A stretch of 64,000 nucleotides of DNA from Paulinella micropora (taxonomy: Eukaryota > Cercozoa > Imbricatea > Euglyphida): assembly GCA_009731375.1 (NCBI GenBank), contig BJOX01000158.1, positions 385,310 to 449,309 on the forward strand. The letters run 5' to 3'. Of the stretch, positions 34,408 through 43,860 are shown in pieces. Numbering within the stretch: the first letter of the stretch is position 1; the number at the start of each line of letters is the position of its first letter. The notes beneath the pieces are model-generated. The model was not told the DNA's origin, made no database searches, and worked only from the letters and a program-made list of their open reading frames with translations. The translations under genes were made by a program, and so were the position numbers.

Positions 34408-34719
34408 TTACCGAAACTTAACGGCTCCTCCTCGTTGCTTGCCGTATCCTTGCTTCATCGCGGCCTTCGCTACACGGTCCGCATAAGGCACTCCGACATC
34501 GCTCTGAAAAGTAGCACCCCTTGAAATCAATTGATTCTTCTTGATAAACCTATTAGCATCCAATATCGCTTGTCCGACTTTTTTCCAGTTTACTTTGCCT
34601 CCTGTTTGTTTCTTTTTTCCTTTCTTCTTGTTCTTCGCACCTCCCGCTTGTGGCATACTGGGATTGTAGCTGATATTGTATCCCGATGGTTGTGAAATAA
34701 TCACTGGTGATGTTGGCAT
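34408..34719 (-). CDS. Small basic core-like protein with GG sites
   Basis: A 103-residue, Lys/Arg/Gly-rich protein. The N-terminal third is polar (MPTSPVIISQPSGYN). It then has AGGAKNKKKGKKKQTGGK and a C terminus ending GYGKQRGGAVKFR. Three Gly-Gly sites flank basic segments, the layout of adenovirus-type core proteins cut by adenain. With the protease encoded 1.1 kb away, a DNA-condensing virion core protein is a reasonable inference. No sequence family is recognised. A TATATAG box lies immediately before the ATG. Confidence 0.55.
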   Translation of the reverse strand: MPTSPVIISQPSGYNISYNPSMPQAGGAKNKKKGKKKQTGGKVNWKKVGQAILDANRFIKKNQLISRGATFQSDVGVPYADRVAKAAMKQGYGKQRGGAVKFR

Positions 34720-34752
34720 CTATATAATGTGTGAAAAAAATAAATAATAAAA

Positions 34753-35577
34753 TTACAAAAATCTTTTATTAAAATTCTGCCTCAGTTCGTCCGACACAGC
34801 ATCAACATACAAAAAGTTAAATCGTTCTTTTGTCGCCTCGTGATATTTTTCAATGAAGTAGTCAAGGTCGTAGCCGAGGTCCAGATGCTTATACACGAGT
34901 TCAATTTTATCAACACTCTGTCCAGGAAAAATAAGAAGGTAGTCTAACTGTTTAATCGCCTCAGGCCGTAAGTCGTTTAGATACTGCGAGCTCATAATCA
35001 CTTTTGACTTGTAGTGTCTATTTTTTTTCAACAGGTCGCTCACGGACTTATCCCTCAATCCGCTACCCAAATCATCTAGCACGAACACGACTTCTGGCGT
35101 AATGTATTTGCTCGGTCTCTCCACCTTTTCGCCTCCCTCCTGCTTCTTCTTTTCCTCTTTTCCAAAGTATAAAAACTTCGGCTTCGGTTCTTCTTTCTCG
35201 TCCTGAACAATTTCGCCTTCTTCTTGTTCCTCATCGGGTTTATTGAGCTTGTCTAACTCGTAATCAATCACACTGTATCCGTCCGTTTTCAAATATGTAT
35301 ATATAGCCATCGGGTTTCCCTTCTTCTTGAAGTGCTTCACCATTTCTTTGTAAATGTGGTCCTTGTGTATTGTGCTGGCAATAATAACAATACTGGTCTT
35401 TTTGTCAGTCGTTCGTTTCAGGATTTCAAACATTGCGGTCGTCTTGCCACTCTTCTTGCGAGCGAGAAGAAATATATTGGCATACGGTTCATCAAATAAC
35501 TTATATCCTTTTGCCAACTTGTCTCCATCTCCGTTTTGCTTGACTGGTTTCACCTTTACATTATTGATTTTTTCCAT
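34753..35577 (-). CDS. DNA-packaging ATPase (FtsK/HerA, A32-like)
   Basis: A 274-residue protein. Walker A is ARKKSGKTT (residues 39-47), Walker B with the catalytic acidic pair is VVFVLDDLG (163-171), and a sensor-like SSQYLNDLRP follows (196-205). An acidic-basic low-complexity insert (114-155) lies between A and B and also contains a GGE. This is the genome-packaging motor ATPase of Polintons, PLVs and NCLDVs, acting at the capsid vertex. The reading frame is intact and its ATG is 42 bp from the end of the next upstream gene, in the minus-strand morphogenesis block. Confidence 0.85.
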   Translation of the reverse strand: MEKINNVKVKPVKQNGDGDKLAKGYKLFDEPYANIFLLARKKSGKTTAMFEILKRTTDKKTSIVIIASTIHKDHIYKEMVKHFKKKGNPMAIYTYLKTDGYSVIDYELDKLNKPDEEQEEGEIVQDEKEEPKPKFLYFGKEEKKKQEGGEKVERPSKYITPEVVFVLDDLGSGLRDKSVSDLLKKNRHYKSKVIMSSQYLNDLRPEAIKQLDYLLIFPGQSVDKIELVYKHLDLGYDLDYFIEKYHEATKERFNFLYVDAVSDELRQNFNKRFL

Positions 35578-35590
35578 CGCTATATTTTTA

Positions 35591-35953
35591 TTACCAGAGA
35601 AATTCTAAACAAATAACAATTCTTCCAGCTAGCTGGTCAGTCTCAATATTACCGCTGTCTGTTTTCAATACCCTAAACGAATACTGGCCATCTGTCCAAT
35701 TAATAATTCCGAAATTGTAGCTTAGATTTGAAATGTTTGCGGTGTTGCTATCGGCGAATATGCCAATAATTCCAATGCGGTCCATATGAAGGATTTTTGT
35801 TTTTGTCTCGGTCATATCATTCATATAATGGATAAACTTAACATTCATTCTGGTTGGTGTAAAGTTCATTTGAATGTTTTTGTCAAATGTCTTGCTACCG
35901 CCCGCAAAATCATTACTCAGAAAAATAATCTTTTGGTATTTATAGTCTGCCAT
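35591..35953 (-). CDS. Hypothetical small beta-rich protein
   Basis: A 120-residue protein, not recognised. It contains FAGGSKTFDKNIQMNFTPTR and alternating hydrophobic strands, consistent with a small virion component. It lies directly upstream of the ATPase on the same strand. The start ATG at 35953 is only four bases from the divergent gene at 35958, so the two would share a very tight promoter. Confidence 0.5.
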   Translation of the reverse strand: MADYKYQKIIFLSNDFAGGSKTFDKNIQMNFTPTRMNVKFIHYMNDMTETKTKILHMDRIGIIGIFADSNTANISNLSYNFGIINWTDGQYSFRVLKTDSGNIETDQLAGRIVICLEFLW

Positions 35954-35957
35954 TGTA

Positions 35958-36224
35958 ATGCCCTCTATACTAATCTTTATAAACTTTTTATTAATTAATA
36001 TTTCTGCTCGGACTGCTTGTGATTTCTATTCACGGGTCAGTGATAAAAAAAATGAAAGTTGTCTTTATTGTATTCAAAAAGGAATAGAAACCAAATTTAA
36101 ATGTGTTTTCATAAATAATGGAAATAATATGTGTCGTAGTTTTGATGAAGCTATCCCGCTAATCTGTGCTGGTGATAGCTCTTGGTATAAAACTCAACTA
36201 TATGAATGTTCATTTCTTACTTGA
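35958..36224 (+). CDS. Small cysteine-rich secreted-type protein
   Basis: An 88-residue plus-strand gene inside an otherwise minus-strand block. Residues 1-17 (MPSILIFINFLLINISA) look like a signal peptide. The remainder contains seven cysteines (ACDF, SCLYC, FKCVF, MCRS, ICAG, YECSF) typical of a disulphide-stabilised extracellular module. No family recognised. It overlaps the end of the convergent two-TM gene by 15 bases. A shadow frame is possible, but the signal-peptide/cysteine pattern argues for a real gene. Confidence 0.45.
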   Translation: MPSILIFINFLLINISARTACDFYSRVSDKKNESCLYCIQKGIETKFKCVFINNGNNMCRSFDEAIPLICAGDSSWYKTQLYECSFLT

Positions 36225-36548
36225 AGATGGAGAAGGAAGGCAGATGCCTATAAGCAAGGTCAAAATACCTACATAAGTGTTAGCAACTTCACACGGTAAG
36301 TTCTTTTCAGACAACCTCACGATACAAAGGGTAATAATGGCGATAATGATACCCATTTGAAATAAGTATTTAATAAGTCGGCTGTCAGTTTTTCGCTTAG
36401 TCAAACAGCAATCCCAGCTGTCCTCGTATTCGTGGTCTAATTTTTTTTCTTCCTGCTTAATTTGGACATCTAGCACACGGTTTTTTAATTCGGGTGTGAG
36501 GTCTTCCGTCTCTATGATTGGTGGTGGTGGGTGTAATCTAGGGGGCAT
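36210..36548 (-). CDS. Two-TM membrane protein
   Basis: A 112-residue protein with a proline-rich N terminus (RLHPPPP), a charged helix (18-42), a CC pair (47-48) and two hydrophobic segments (about 61-79 and 90-105) separated by a short loop with one cysteine. The size and layout resemble small virion membrane or holin-like proteins of PLVs and virophages, but no specific family can be named. Its ATG overlaps the end of the fibre gene by 11 bases, suggesting co-transcription. Confidence 0.6.
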   Translation of the reverse strand: MPPRLHPPPPIIETEDLTPELKNRVLDVQIKQEEKKLDHEYEDSWDCCLTKRKTDSRLIKYLFQMGIIIAIITLCIVRLSEKNLPCEVANTYVGILTLLIGICLPSPSSSKK

Positions 36549-39500
36549 TGGGTGGGAAAACTACTGCTCGTATTTCTGCTAATTGGTTTGCATGGTCTTG
36601 TAATATATTAAGTAAAGTTTTATTTTCTTTTGACTCTAAATTAACTACCTTTTCCGCCATATGTTGAAAAGCACTTATTAATATTGGAATGAAGTCCGTA
36701 TATGTTATGCCTTCAAGGTATCCTTCTCCGTCGTCTGCTTTTATTCCACTTTCAGATACGAATTCTGGAAATATTTTTTTAACTTCGTCCGCAATAAATC
36801 CGTGGCCTTTTTTTTCTTTCTTTTCGTCTGATTTCCAATAATATGAACAACAATTTATCTTCATTATTTTCTCGCAACAATCCCCACATTCTAATGTTTT
36901 AATATCTGATTTTAGCCTTCTGTCCGATGTATATGTCCAATTACTATTAAGAGGAACATAAACATAATTACCAGAATTCTCACCAGTAGAGTTTGAAGTA
37001 GTCCAAGCGTGAAGCAAACCATTAATCGCGCATACAGAAGCATAATTTGAATATCCCCCTGATTTCATAAATATTTGTGGGTTGTTGGTAGCAACCTGAT
37101 ATCGTTTTAGTGTTAAAAATCCGCTGGATGCTGTTGTGATGCTTACATCTCCGCTTGTATTAATACTCATCGCCTCAGTGTAAGATATATTGTTTCCCAC
37201 CGTTGTTCCTGAATTATAATAAAAAAGCGAGTTTTCCACCTTTTTGAATTAGAAAGTTTGAACCGCTGTGGCTTGATTTCCAGTTCGTGCCGTCAAAATA
37301 AGCATCAAAACTTAAATTGACAGTGTCGTGTGCCCAGTTCAATAATTGAAATGTTGGGTAAGCATCCGCCGTTGTTATTGCTTGTAAGTGTGCTCCTGCG
37401 ACATTACTCGCCGTCCCGTATATTTCTAAACCACCTGTTGCTCCTACTCCCTTTGTTGAGTTGCCTATGATTATCGGCTTACCTGATGCTGTTGTTATTT
37501 TATCGCTCGTTGTTAATGTTGTTGTTGATATCCCAGCACTAGCTGTTATTAATCCTTTCGTCCATAAAGTCCCGTTTGCCCCATTCAATGACATTAACAA
37601 TTGCTCTGCTGAATTTTCCCACACAAAACCATCCGCCGAAGCATTACCACTTCTAAATCTTATAGCAAAGCCTGAAATATCGTTGCCTGCCACTGCTGTT
37701 CCTCCACCTAATGATTTATTCGCCCCTTGCTGAGCCATATAAATACCCCAACCTGTGTTGTCTGTATCCCACATAAATATTCCTTGTCCGCTTCCTCCAT
37801 CTGTTTTATTTTGGATAGATAACTTACATCCTCCATCTGATGTTAATAATCCGCTGGCTGTTATTGTTCCAGCACTTGTTATGTTGTTTGAATTCATATC
37901 TAAGGCACCATAAAACCGCATACCACCAGACGAAGCACTTTTATTATCCAAAAGTTTTGAAATATAAAGTCCTGCTCCTTTTACATCAAATGCTACATTC
38001 GTGAATAGGTAGCCTCTTTGGTCGGCGGTTCCACTTGAATCAGTGTTTAAAGTATATCAGAAAGACTGCCAATCACCCGTCGTCTGAGAAAAGAATATAT
38101 CTCCCCCGTTTTGGTTTAATATCCTTGCCCCATTATATGTAATATTTCCTCCATTAATGATGTCCACATTATTAAAATCCGCAGTGTTTGTTAGAGTTAG
38201 ATATTTTATCTCTGTTCTCGTTCCATTGAATGTTTTAATTCCTGTTATTGTTTGGTCTCCTGTTAGTCCTACGAAATTAGTATCAACATAACTTTTATTC
38301 GCTCCGTCTGTTGATAATGTAGGAGTTGCTAAATTTGTAATTTTGTTGTTGTTCAAAGATAGTGTAGTGCCAGATGCGGTTATAATCAAAGTATCACCAG
38401 AATATAACTCTACATACGAACCAGTTATCTGTATCGGATACCAAGTCGCTGTTGCTGTTTTCTGTGCTGCAATCACTCCTATTTTTGTATCAAAGGCTAT
38501 TCCAATACCATCAAAAGAAGCAGGATTGGATGAACCGCTTACTTCAATAGTTGATGAAATTTTTTTATTTCCTGCTATGGTTTGGTCTCCTGAGGTTTTA
38601 ACCGCCGAACCATCAAGGACGGAAACATCCACACCATCAACCAGATTTACATTTGTTATACTCTGGCCTCCCATATTTAGTCAGCCATTCGCTGTTATCG
38701 CCCCACTCGCCGTTAATGTGGTTGTTGATACTCCCGCACTTGCTGTTATTACCTTTGAAGCCTTAATCTCTCCATTGTTAATCCTGAATAATTCGTTTGT
38801 CCCGCCATAGTAAAATATATGACTATCAGTTGAAGCATTAACATTATAAACCAAAGTTTGACTAGCGATACCAAATCCAAAAAATGCAGTTGTTGATAGT
38901 GTCCCTCCGTCCCATAAGACTAATGTATTGTTGGCGAGTGCTTTTCTGTCAATAAAAACACTTTGCCTGCTCCTACTACCACATTGTCGCTTGTTGTTAA
39001 TGTTGTTGTTGTTATCCCCGCATTTGCTTTGATTTCACTGCTAAATGTTTTGACTCCTGCTATGGTTTGGTCTCCTGTTAGTTTAACCACAGAAGTATCA
39101 AGGGCAGAAACATCAATACCATCAACATTACCAACATTTGTAATAGCAAAACCACCCATATTTAGTGCTCCAGTCATAGCCGTTGTGCCGTCCTTCGCTA
39201 GTTGTGTATCAGTGTATGCTTTTGTTGAAGCATCGCCATCATAGAATGGGGCTGGAAGTCCGCTGATTGCTGTTGTGCTGTTAAAATTTAAAACATTGCC
39301 AGTCAGTGTTATCCCACTCCCCGTGGTATAAGCAAGGGTTATGGACGAACCAACAATGCTTAGTGGATATCCCGTTGCCCCACCTACCTCCGACGAATAA
39401 ATAGAACCTGTATTATTATTATAGTTGAAGAATAACTTACCTGTATTTAATGGATTTGAATCTTTTATACCCAAATAAGTAGTAAATATTTTGTTTCCTG

Positions 39501-40386
39501 TTATAGTCTGGTCTCCTGTTAGTTTAACCACGGCTGTATCAAGGGCGGAAACATCAATACCATCAACATTGCCTACATTTACTACATTAAAACCTCCCAT
39601 ATTCAAATCTCCAAACATCATAGCGAGACCATCCAATCTAAGAAAAGGTGAGTTTGTGTTTCTCCATTGCCCCGTGCTATAAATGAGCAGTTGGTTATCG
39701 GCGGGTATGCCTGTAATTAACACATCGCTGTGTGTATTAATTGAGCCGTCCGCGGACACTTTATCATTATTGTCTTCGTGCTCTGATATCCAAGTATCAA
39801 CATCTTTTGTATTTAGTAAATTGACTCCTGTTATATTCAAATTACCGCCCATACTAATATTACCGAATTCATCAACATTTATCGGAAAGGTTTTATTTAC
39901 CCAGTTTAGTGAATTATATGTTAGATAACTATTCATCGCTATTGGTGCGGTTATGACTACATCGGAGAGTGTGTCTATTGAACCAATGGTTGTATTCCTC
40001 CATTTACCATCCACATCATTATATGTTAAGTATTGCCCGACCGTTGGTGTCGCTATGTTAGTGTCTATGAGATTGTATAGACTGGTTTGGTGCGGATTAC
40101 TTGTATTAGAGCGGTGTTGAGTTGAGGCTTTAACCTCGTCGTTTTCCCTCACTCGTTGTTCGGTGTAGTATAGATTTTTTCCTTCTTTGATGTCTGATGT
40201 GCTTTTGGTAGCTAGTCTCGCATCAAATCGGCCGTCGGTGTAATAAAGATTTACGGGGTCGGCCTCTTCTGGTATTCTATCCGTGTTTAAGCCAATAATA
40301 TTAGTGTTCGTTAAATCAAGGTTGGCTATGTCCAGACTATCAACGGCCAGCTCATTCAATCCTAATAGCGACTTATATTGTGACAT
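36538..40386 (-). pseudogene. Long fibre/spike protein with C-terminal S74 chaperone, frame-broken
   Basis: One long gene of about 1280 codons is split into four open pieces. The start at 40386 gives a phage-fibre-like N terminus (NLYYTDGRFDARLATKST), then repeated modules with LNMGGF..VNVGNVDGIDVS and LTGDQTITG. The end carries an intramolecular chaperone/auto-protease domain of endosialidase type (SDRRLKSDI at codons 105-113 of the last piece, GHGFIADEVKKIFPE, ITYTDFIPILISAF). Breaks: a frameshift at the A-run 38954-38958, in-frame TGA at 38681-38683 and 38057-38059, and a frameshift near 37230. Such fibres trimerise for host recognition, and the chaperone self-cleaves via Ser105. The remaining sequence between breaks is clean. 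Confidence 0.75.
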
Positions 40387-40460
40387 CTGTATATATATTT
40401 CGGATAATAATTAATCCAAATAAAAATTATTTTTGGTTAGATATACAACCGAAACAAACG

Positions 40461-40976
40461 ATGCCGAGAGGTAATAGAGAGATTGCCATAAAGAACCTTG
40501 AAAAAGCGACCGTAATCAAGAAACAGTATGCAAGGCAAAGAAAGATTGAAAGGGCTAGGGAATTACTCGCGGAGGAAGAGGCTAAGAATGTGAAAGAAAT
40601 GACCATTGACGAAAAGATGGACCACATTACAAAGAAGCAGTTGGCGAAGGATATGATAGATGGTAGAGACGGCGAAAAAAGTGAGGAAAGTAGTGAAAGT
40701 GATGAGGAAGTGGAGCACGATTTTGTTGATATCGTTGCACGACGGGTTGCGGGTATGAAATTAAAGACTAAACAGAAGAAGGCGAAGAAAGCGGTAAAAA
40801 AGAAACTGCCTGAATTAGAAGAAAGCGAGGACAGCGAAAGTGAAAGCGAGGAAGAAGAACAACCTAAGAAAGGTGGTAAGAAATCCAGCCGTGTTAGTGT
40901 CAATGTTTATAACCAACAACCCGAGAAATCAAAAAAAGAAAACAATGATACATCTAAAATATTTTTGAAGTTCTAA
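40461..40976 (+). CDS. Charged acidic/basic nuclear-type protein
   Basis: The first defensible ATG is at 40461 (MPRGNREIAIKNLEKA), giving 171 residues. A longer frame to 40380 would overlap the fibre start and includes a hydrophobic, unlikely leader. The N-terminal half is a basic helix and the middle is acidic with serine-rich ESSESDEE. Then come KLKTKQKKAKKAVKKK, a second acidic run and a KKGGKKSS site. No family is recognised. It is divergent from the fibre gene with 74 bp between the two starts. Confidence 0.55.
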   Translation: MPRGNREIAIKNLEKATVIKKQYARQRKIERARELLAEEEAKNVKEMTIDEKMDHITKKQLAKDMIDGRDGEKSEESSESDEEVEHDFVDIVARRVAGMKLKTKQKKAKKAVKKKLPELEESEDSESESEEEEQPKKGGKKSSRVSVNVYNQQPEKSKKENNDTSKIFLKF

Positions 40977-40993
40977 TATATATTGCGAAGCGT

Positions 40994-41251
40994 ATGAGTG
41001 AAATTAAGAACTTACCATTAGATGTTTGCTTACACATTATGGACTACCTATATAATCATCGTATGTATGACTTCACTAGTTGCTATGTGTGTGGATTAAC
41101 TCTGTGTTTAGCGAACAGGCAGATTACAGCTATTGATGATAGTTTTGATTGGTTTTATATGTATGAGTTTTGTTCTAATTATTGTTTTGAACTAGAAAAA
41201 AAAGAAAGATTAATATATAAGGATAAAGCATTAGGTGTTATAAAATATTAG
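40994..41251 (+). CDS. Small F-box-like/treble-clef protein
   Basis: An 85-residue protein. It begins with LPLDVCLHIMDYL, resembling the first helix of an F-box, and continues with a CxxC (SCYVCG) and FCSNYC pair that could bind zinc, like MYM/FCS-type fingers. TATATATTGCG lies just before the ATG. Its TAG is immediately followed by the integrase ATG (no spacer), implying one transcript. The function is speculative: virally encoded F-box proteins can redirect ubiquitin ligases, but the motif here is short. Confidence 0.5.
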   Translation: MSEIKNLPLDVCLHIMDYLYNHRMYDFTSCYVCGLTLCLANRQITAIDDSFDWFYMYEFCSNYCFELEKKERLIYKDKALGVIKY

Positions 41252-42217
41252 ATGGACCACAAACATAGCAATCCGCAAAATACTGAAAGTGGAGGTGCGG
41301 ATGAGGATGAAAGAAAGGAACAACAAGCATTAGAAATTCATTACCAAAAAAGATTACCAACTGATAAATGGAATACGATATGGTCTGATAAACCACTTAA
41401 ACAAGTATTTGTAGATTTGGCGGATATGTCAAAACTTAAAGACAAGAAAGGAAATAAAGGCTATGCTTGGATGTTGTTTTGGATTGACACTCACAGCCGA
41501 TTTTTAATAATTAAAACGCTTAAAAACAAAACGGCAAAAGAAGTTTATATGGCTTTATACACTCCCGAATCAATTACAACTGATAGCGGAAGTGAATATA
41601 AAGGGGCGGTTAAAGATTATTTCAGAGAGAATAATATTGACCATAGGACGGTTGAAGTGGGTGACCATCGGGCTCTTGCTATTGTGGACCGTGGTATTAG
41701 AACTATAAGACGGTGGCTTGACATTTTATTTGAAACTAACGGCAATTTTGATTGGCTTTCTTGGATTGATGATATGGTAGATGCTTATAATATGCGACAT
41801 CATAGAACAATTCAAGCTAGACCGATTGATGTATTTAAGGGTGTAAATAAAAATAAACAACGAATTCAAAGGGACGGTCTAATTGACGAATTTCAAAATG
41901 GCGACAAGGTGAGAAAGGAATTAAAAAGAAATTTATTTTCAAAAGGGGGCCGACAATACAGTAAGCAGATTTACACCGTCGTTGGAAGAAAGGGCTTCAA
42001 GTTAATATTAAATTCAGACGAACTAGTCAGTCCTAGGGAATTATTAAAGACCAAATTTGATAAACCAGCTGACGAAGAAAAACAAATTAACGAACAAGTT
42101 AAAGATTTAACAAAAGCGAAAAAAACAAAGGAATTATTAAACCGTGAAGACATACAACCCGAGAATGTCAGGACTAGCAAAAGAGAAAGAAAAGCAAAAG
42201 TAATATTAGATTTGTGA
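41252..42217 (+). CDS. int: Retroviral-type (rve) integrase
   Basis: A 321-residue intact protein. The RNase H-fold core shows VFVDLADM (Asp55), ITTDSGSEYKG (Asp111) and ALAIVDRGIRTIRRWLD, where the third acidic residue is Asp146 about 35 residues after the second, in place of the usual Glu. The C-terminal part (NGDKVRKEL...KGGRQYSKQIYTV) is the SH3-like DNA-binding domain of Polinton/Ty3-type integrases, followed by a charged tail. It would insert the linear element through its terminal repeats. No N-terminal HHCC zinc motif is visible. It starts right after the F-box-like gene. Confidence 0.85.
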   Translation: MDHKHSNPQNTESGGADEDERKEQQALEIHYQKRLPTDKWNTIWSDKPLKQVFVDLADMSKLKDKKGNKGYAWMLFWIDTHSRFLIIKTLKNKTAKEVYMALYTPESITTDSGSEYKGAVKDYFRENNIDHRTVEVGDHRALAIVDRGIRTIRRWLDILFETNGNFDWLSWIDDMVDAYNMRHHRTIQARPIDVFKGVNKNKQRIQRDGLIDEFQNGDKVRKELKRNLFSKGGRQYSKQIYTVVGRKGFKLILNSDELVSPRELLKTKFDKPADEEKQINEQVKDLTKAKKTKELLNREDIQPENVRTSKRERKAKVILDL

Positions 42218-42234
42218 GTGAGAAAATGGTTTTA

Positions 42235-42766
42235 TTAGATAGGTAAAATCCATTTGATTGAGGTTGTTCCTGCTCCCATAGCCCTACTAATTGCTGTGAT
42301 TGAAGGGAAAATAACACAATCTTCATCATCACCATAACAGACGAGAAAGTCTTTCTGATTTTTCGGATTCCTGACAGACTTGTCAACTCTCACCCATTTG
42401 TAGTGGTAGTTCTCGTTGTAAAAGCTTTTTTCATCAGTCCAGACCCTTTTAATTCCTCATTCACCACTTTCTAATTCTTCCAAAATACCGGAATCTATTC
42501 TTACCGCAACATAGTAATCTCTCGCTCTATCTGCTGGCATAATTGGACTCTCCCTTGGAAAAGTGTCATAAAGACTCCATACGAATGGATTGCGGGGAGG
42601 GGCGGGTTGGGCTGGGTTGGGCTGACCAGNNNNNNNNNNTCGGGCTGGCCAGGGGCGGGTTGGGCTGGGGCTGGCTGGTCAGGGGCTGGGTCGGTTGGGG
42701 CTGCTGGTCAGGGGCGGGGTCGGGGGCGAACTGAACTCCTTCCAACGCAGACACTAAATCATCCAT
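42235..42766 (-). pseudogene. Hypothetical protein with Pro/Gln linker and NUMOD-like C terminus, interrupted
   Basis: The start at 42766 (MDDLVSALEGVQF) leads into a Pro/Gln-rich linker encoded by a GC-rich imperfect repeat (42590-42730) and split by a 10-N join (42630-42639). Beyond it a protein-like frame runs to TAA at 42235, interrupted once by an in-frame TGA at 42457-42459. The C-terminal part ends with FPSITAISRAMGAGTTSIKW, a helix-turn-helix pattern like NUMOD1/IENR1 DNA-binding repeats. Convergent with the integrase, 17 bases away. The function is unknown. Confidence 0.45.
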
Positions 42767-42858
42767 TCTACACAACATAAAGAATAAATTTCTTTGTAAG
42801 ATGGGGGGCTTTCGCCCGATTTTTTTTTGATAAAATATTACACACTATTTGTATAGCC

Positions 42859-43533
42859 CTATGTGCCAAGGGGCGAAGTGGGTGAGCCACTATTTACGCT
42901 TTCTCTTACACATTTATTCATATTAGCATCACCATTCGTTTTCATCATAATATGTAAATCATAATCAGAATATTTTATATAAGATTTATTGAAACTCAAC
43001 CCCTCATCTACTATCCCAATTCTTATTTTATCAATAACTTGTCTTTGATATTCATATCTATTTTCCTTTTTCCAGGCATTAAATAATTTTAGTTCTTTAT
43101 TCGTTCTTATTATGTCATTTTTTCTTTGTAAGTTGACCATCCTATCTTCTTCCACATATAAACTTTCTTGTTCCATCTTCCTGATAACTTTCATAAGAGC
43201 CTCTAACTTCACTCTCTCTTCATTTCTTTTTCTCATTAAGAGGTCAATTTCTTTATTGAACTTATTTATTTTTTCTTCGGAAGCTATTTTTGTTCTAGTT
43301 AACTTATCAACTCCGTGTTTATTTGTTTCATAAATGAATACATAATCATCAACAGACTTATTTTGTTTACTTATTAGACTTTCACTCATCTTACCTTGGT
43401 CTGGTTGGGGCAGGGTTCGGCTTTGGAACTTCTTCACTTCTTGGATTTTCTGAATTCTGAGAGAATGAAGCGCCGACGATTTTTGTCGCTGGGGAAAAGG
43501 TTTAGGTGGGCGGTTTCTGTCTTTTATTTCCAT
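42859..43533 (-). CDS. Coiled-coil hypothetical protein
   Basis: A 224-residue protein with a basic, proline-containing N terminus (1-48), a long charged helical middle (about 70-150) and a compact C-terminal domain with IRIGIVDEGLSFNKSY and YDLHIMM. An internal Met at residue 49 (MSESLISKQ) is an alternative start. It is the last gene before the right terminal repeat and reads inward. No family is recognised. Confidence 0.55.
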   Translation of the reverse strand: MEIKDRNRPPKPFPQRQKSSALHSLRIQKIQEVKKFQSRTLPQPDQGKMSESLISKQNKSVDDYVFIYETNKHGVDKLTRTKIASEEKINKFNKEIDLLMRKRNEERVKLEALMKVIRKMEQESLYVEEDRMVNLQRKNDIIRTNKELKLFNAWKKENRYEYQRQVIDKIRIGIVDEGLSFNKSYIKYSDYDLHIMMKTNGDANMNKCVRESVNSGSPTSPLGT

Positions 43534-43860
43534 TTTTTCATTTTTTGTTATTAGTTATTCCATATAATCCTTACTTGGACCGATTGGATTATGTTCTAGA
43601 TGTTCTATTTCTAATTTTCCTGGTGAGTGGTTTGAAATGCCTTTCTCGTTTTGGTGGGCCGATATGGCTACCGTTAAAAATTCTGTTCTGTGTTCTGTCG
43701 TCATTTGTTTTCTTTTTTCCTAATTTTTAGCTATTTTCTACTGTTATTTTTGGTGGTATTGTGTTTTTTGTTATTATCAATGTGGTGTGTGGTTTTTGTT
43801 CCATTCCATATTTCCTTATTTCTATCATATCATAGTTTTATTTATGTTTCTTCTTGCTTC
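43534..43860. other. Non-coding right subterminal region of the PLV
   Basis: T-rich 330-bp stretch between the last gene and the right terminal repeat. The plus-strand hydrophobic frames through it result from base composition. No gene or site recognised. Confidence 0.5.

Noticed and set aside
24588-42459. Reassigned genetic code with TGA as a sense codon
   Set aside because: Most element genes lack internal TGA, and the protease and integrase use TGA as their stop; isolated nonsense changes explain the four cases better.
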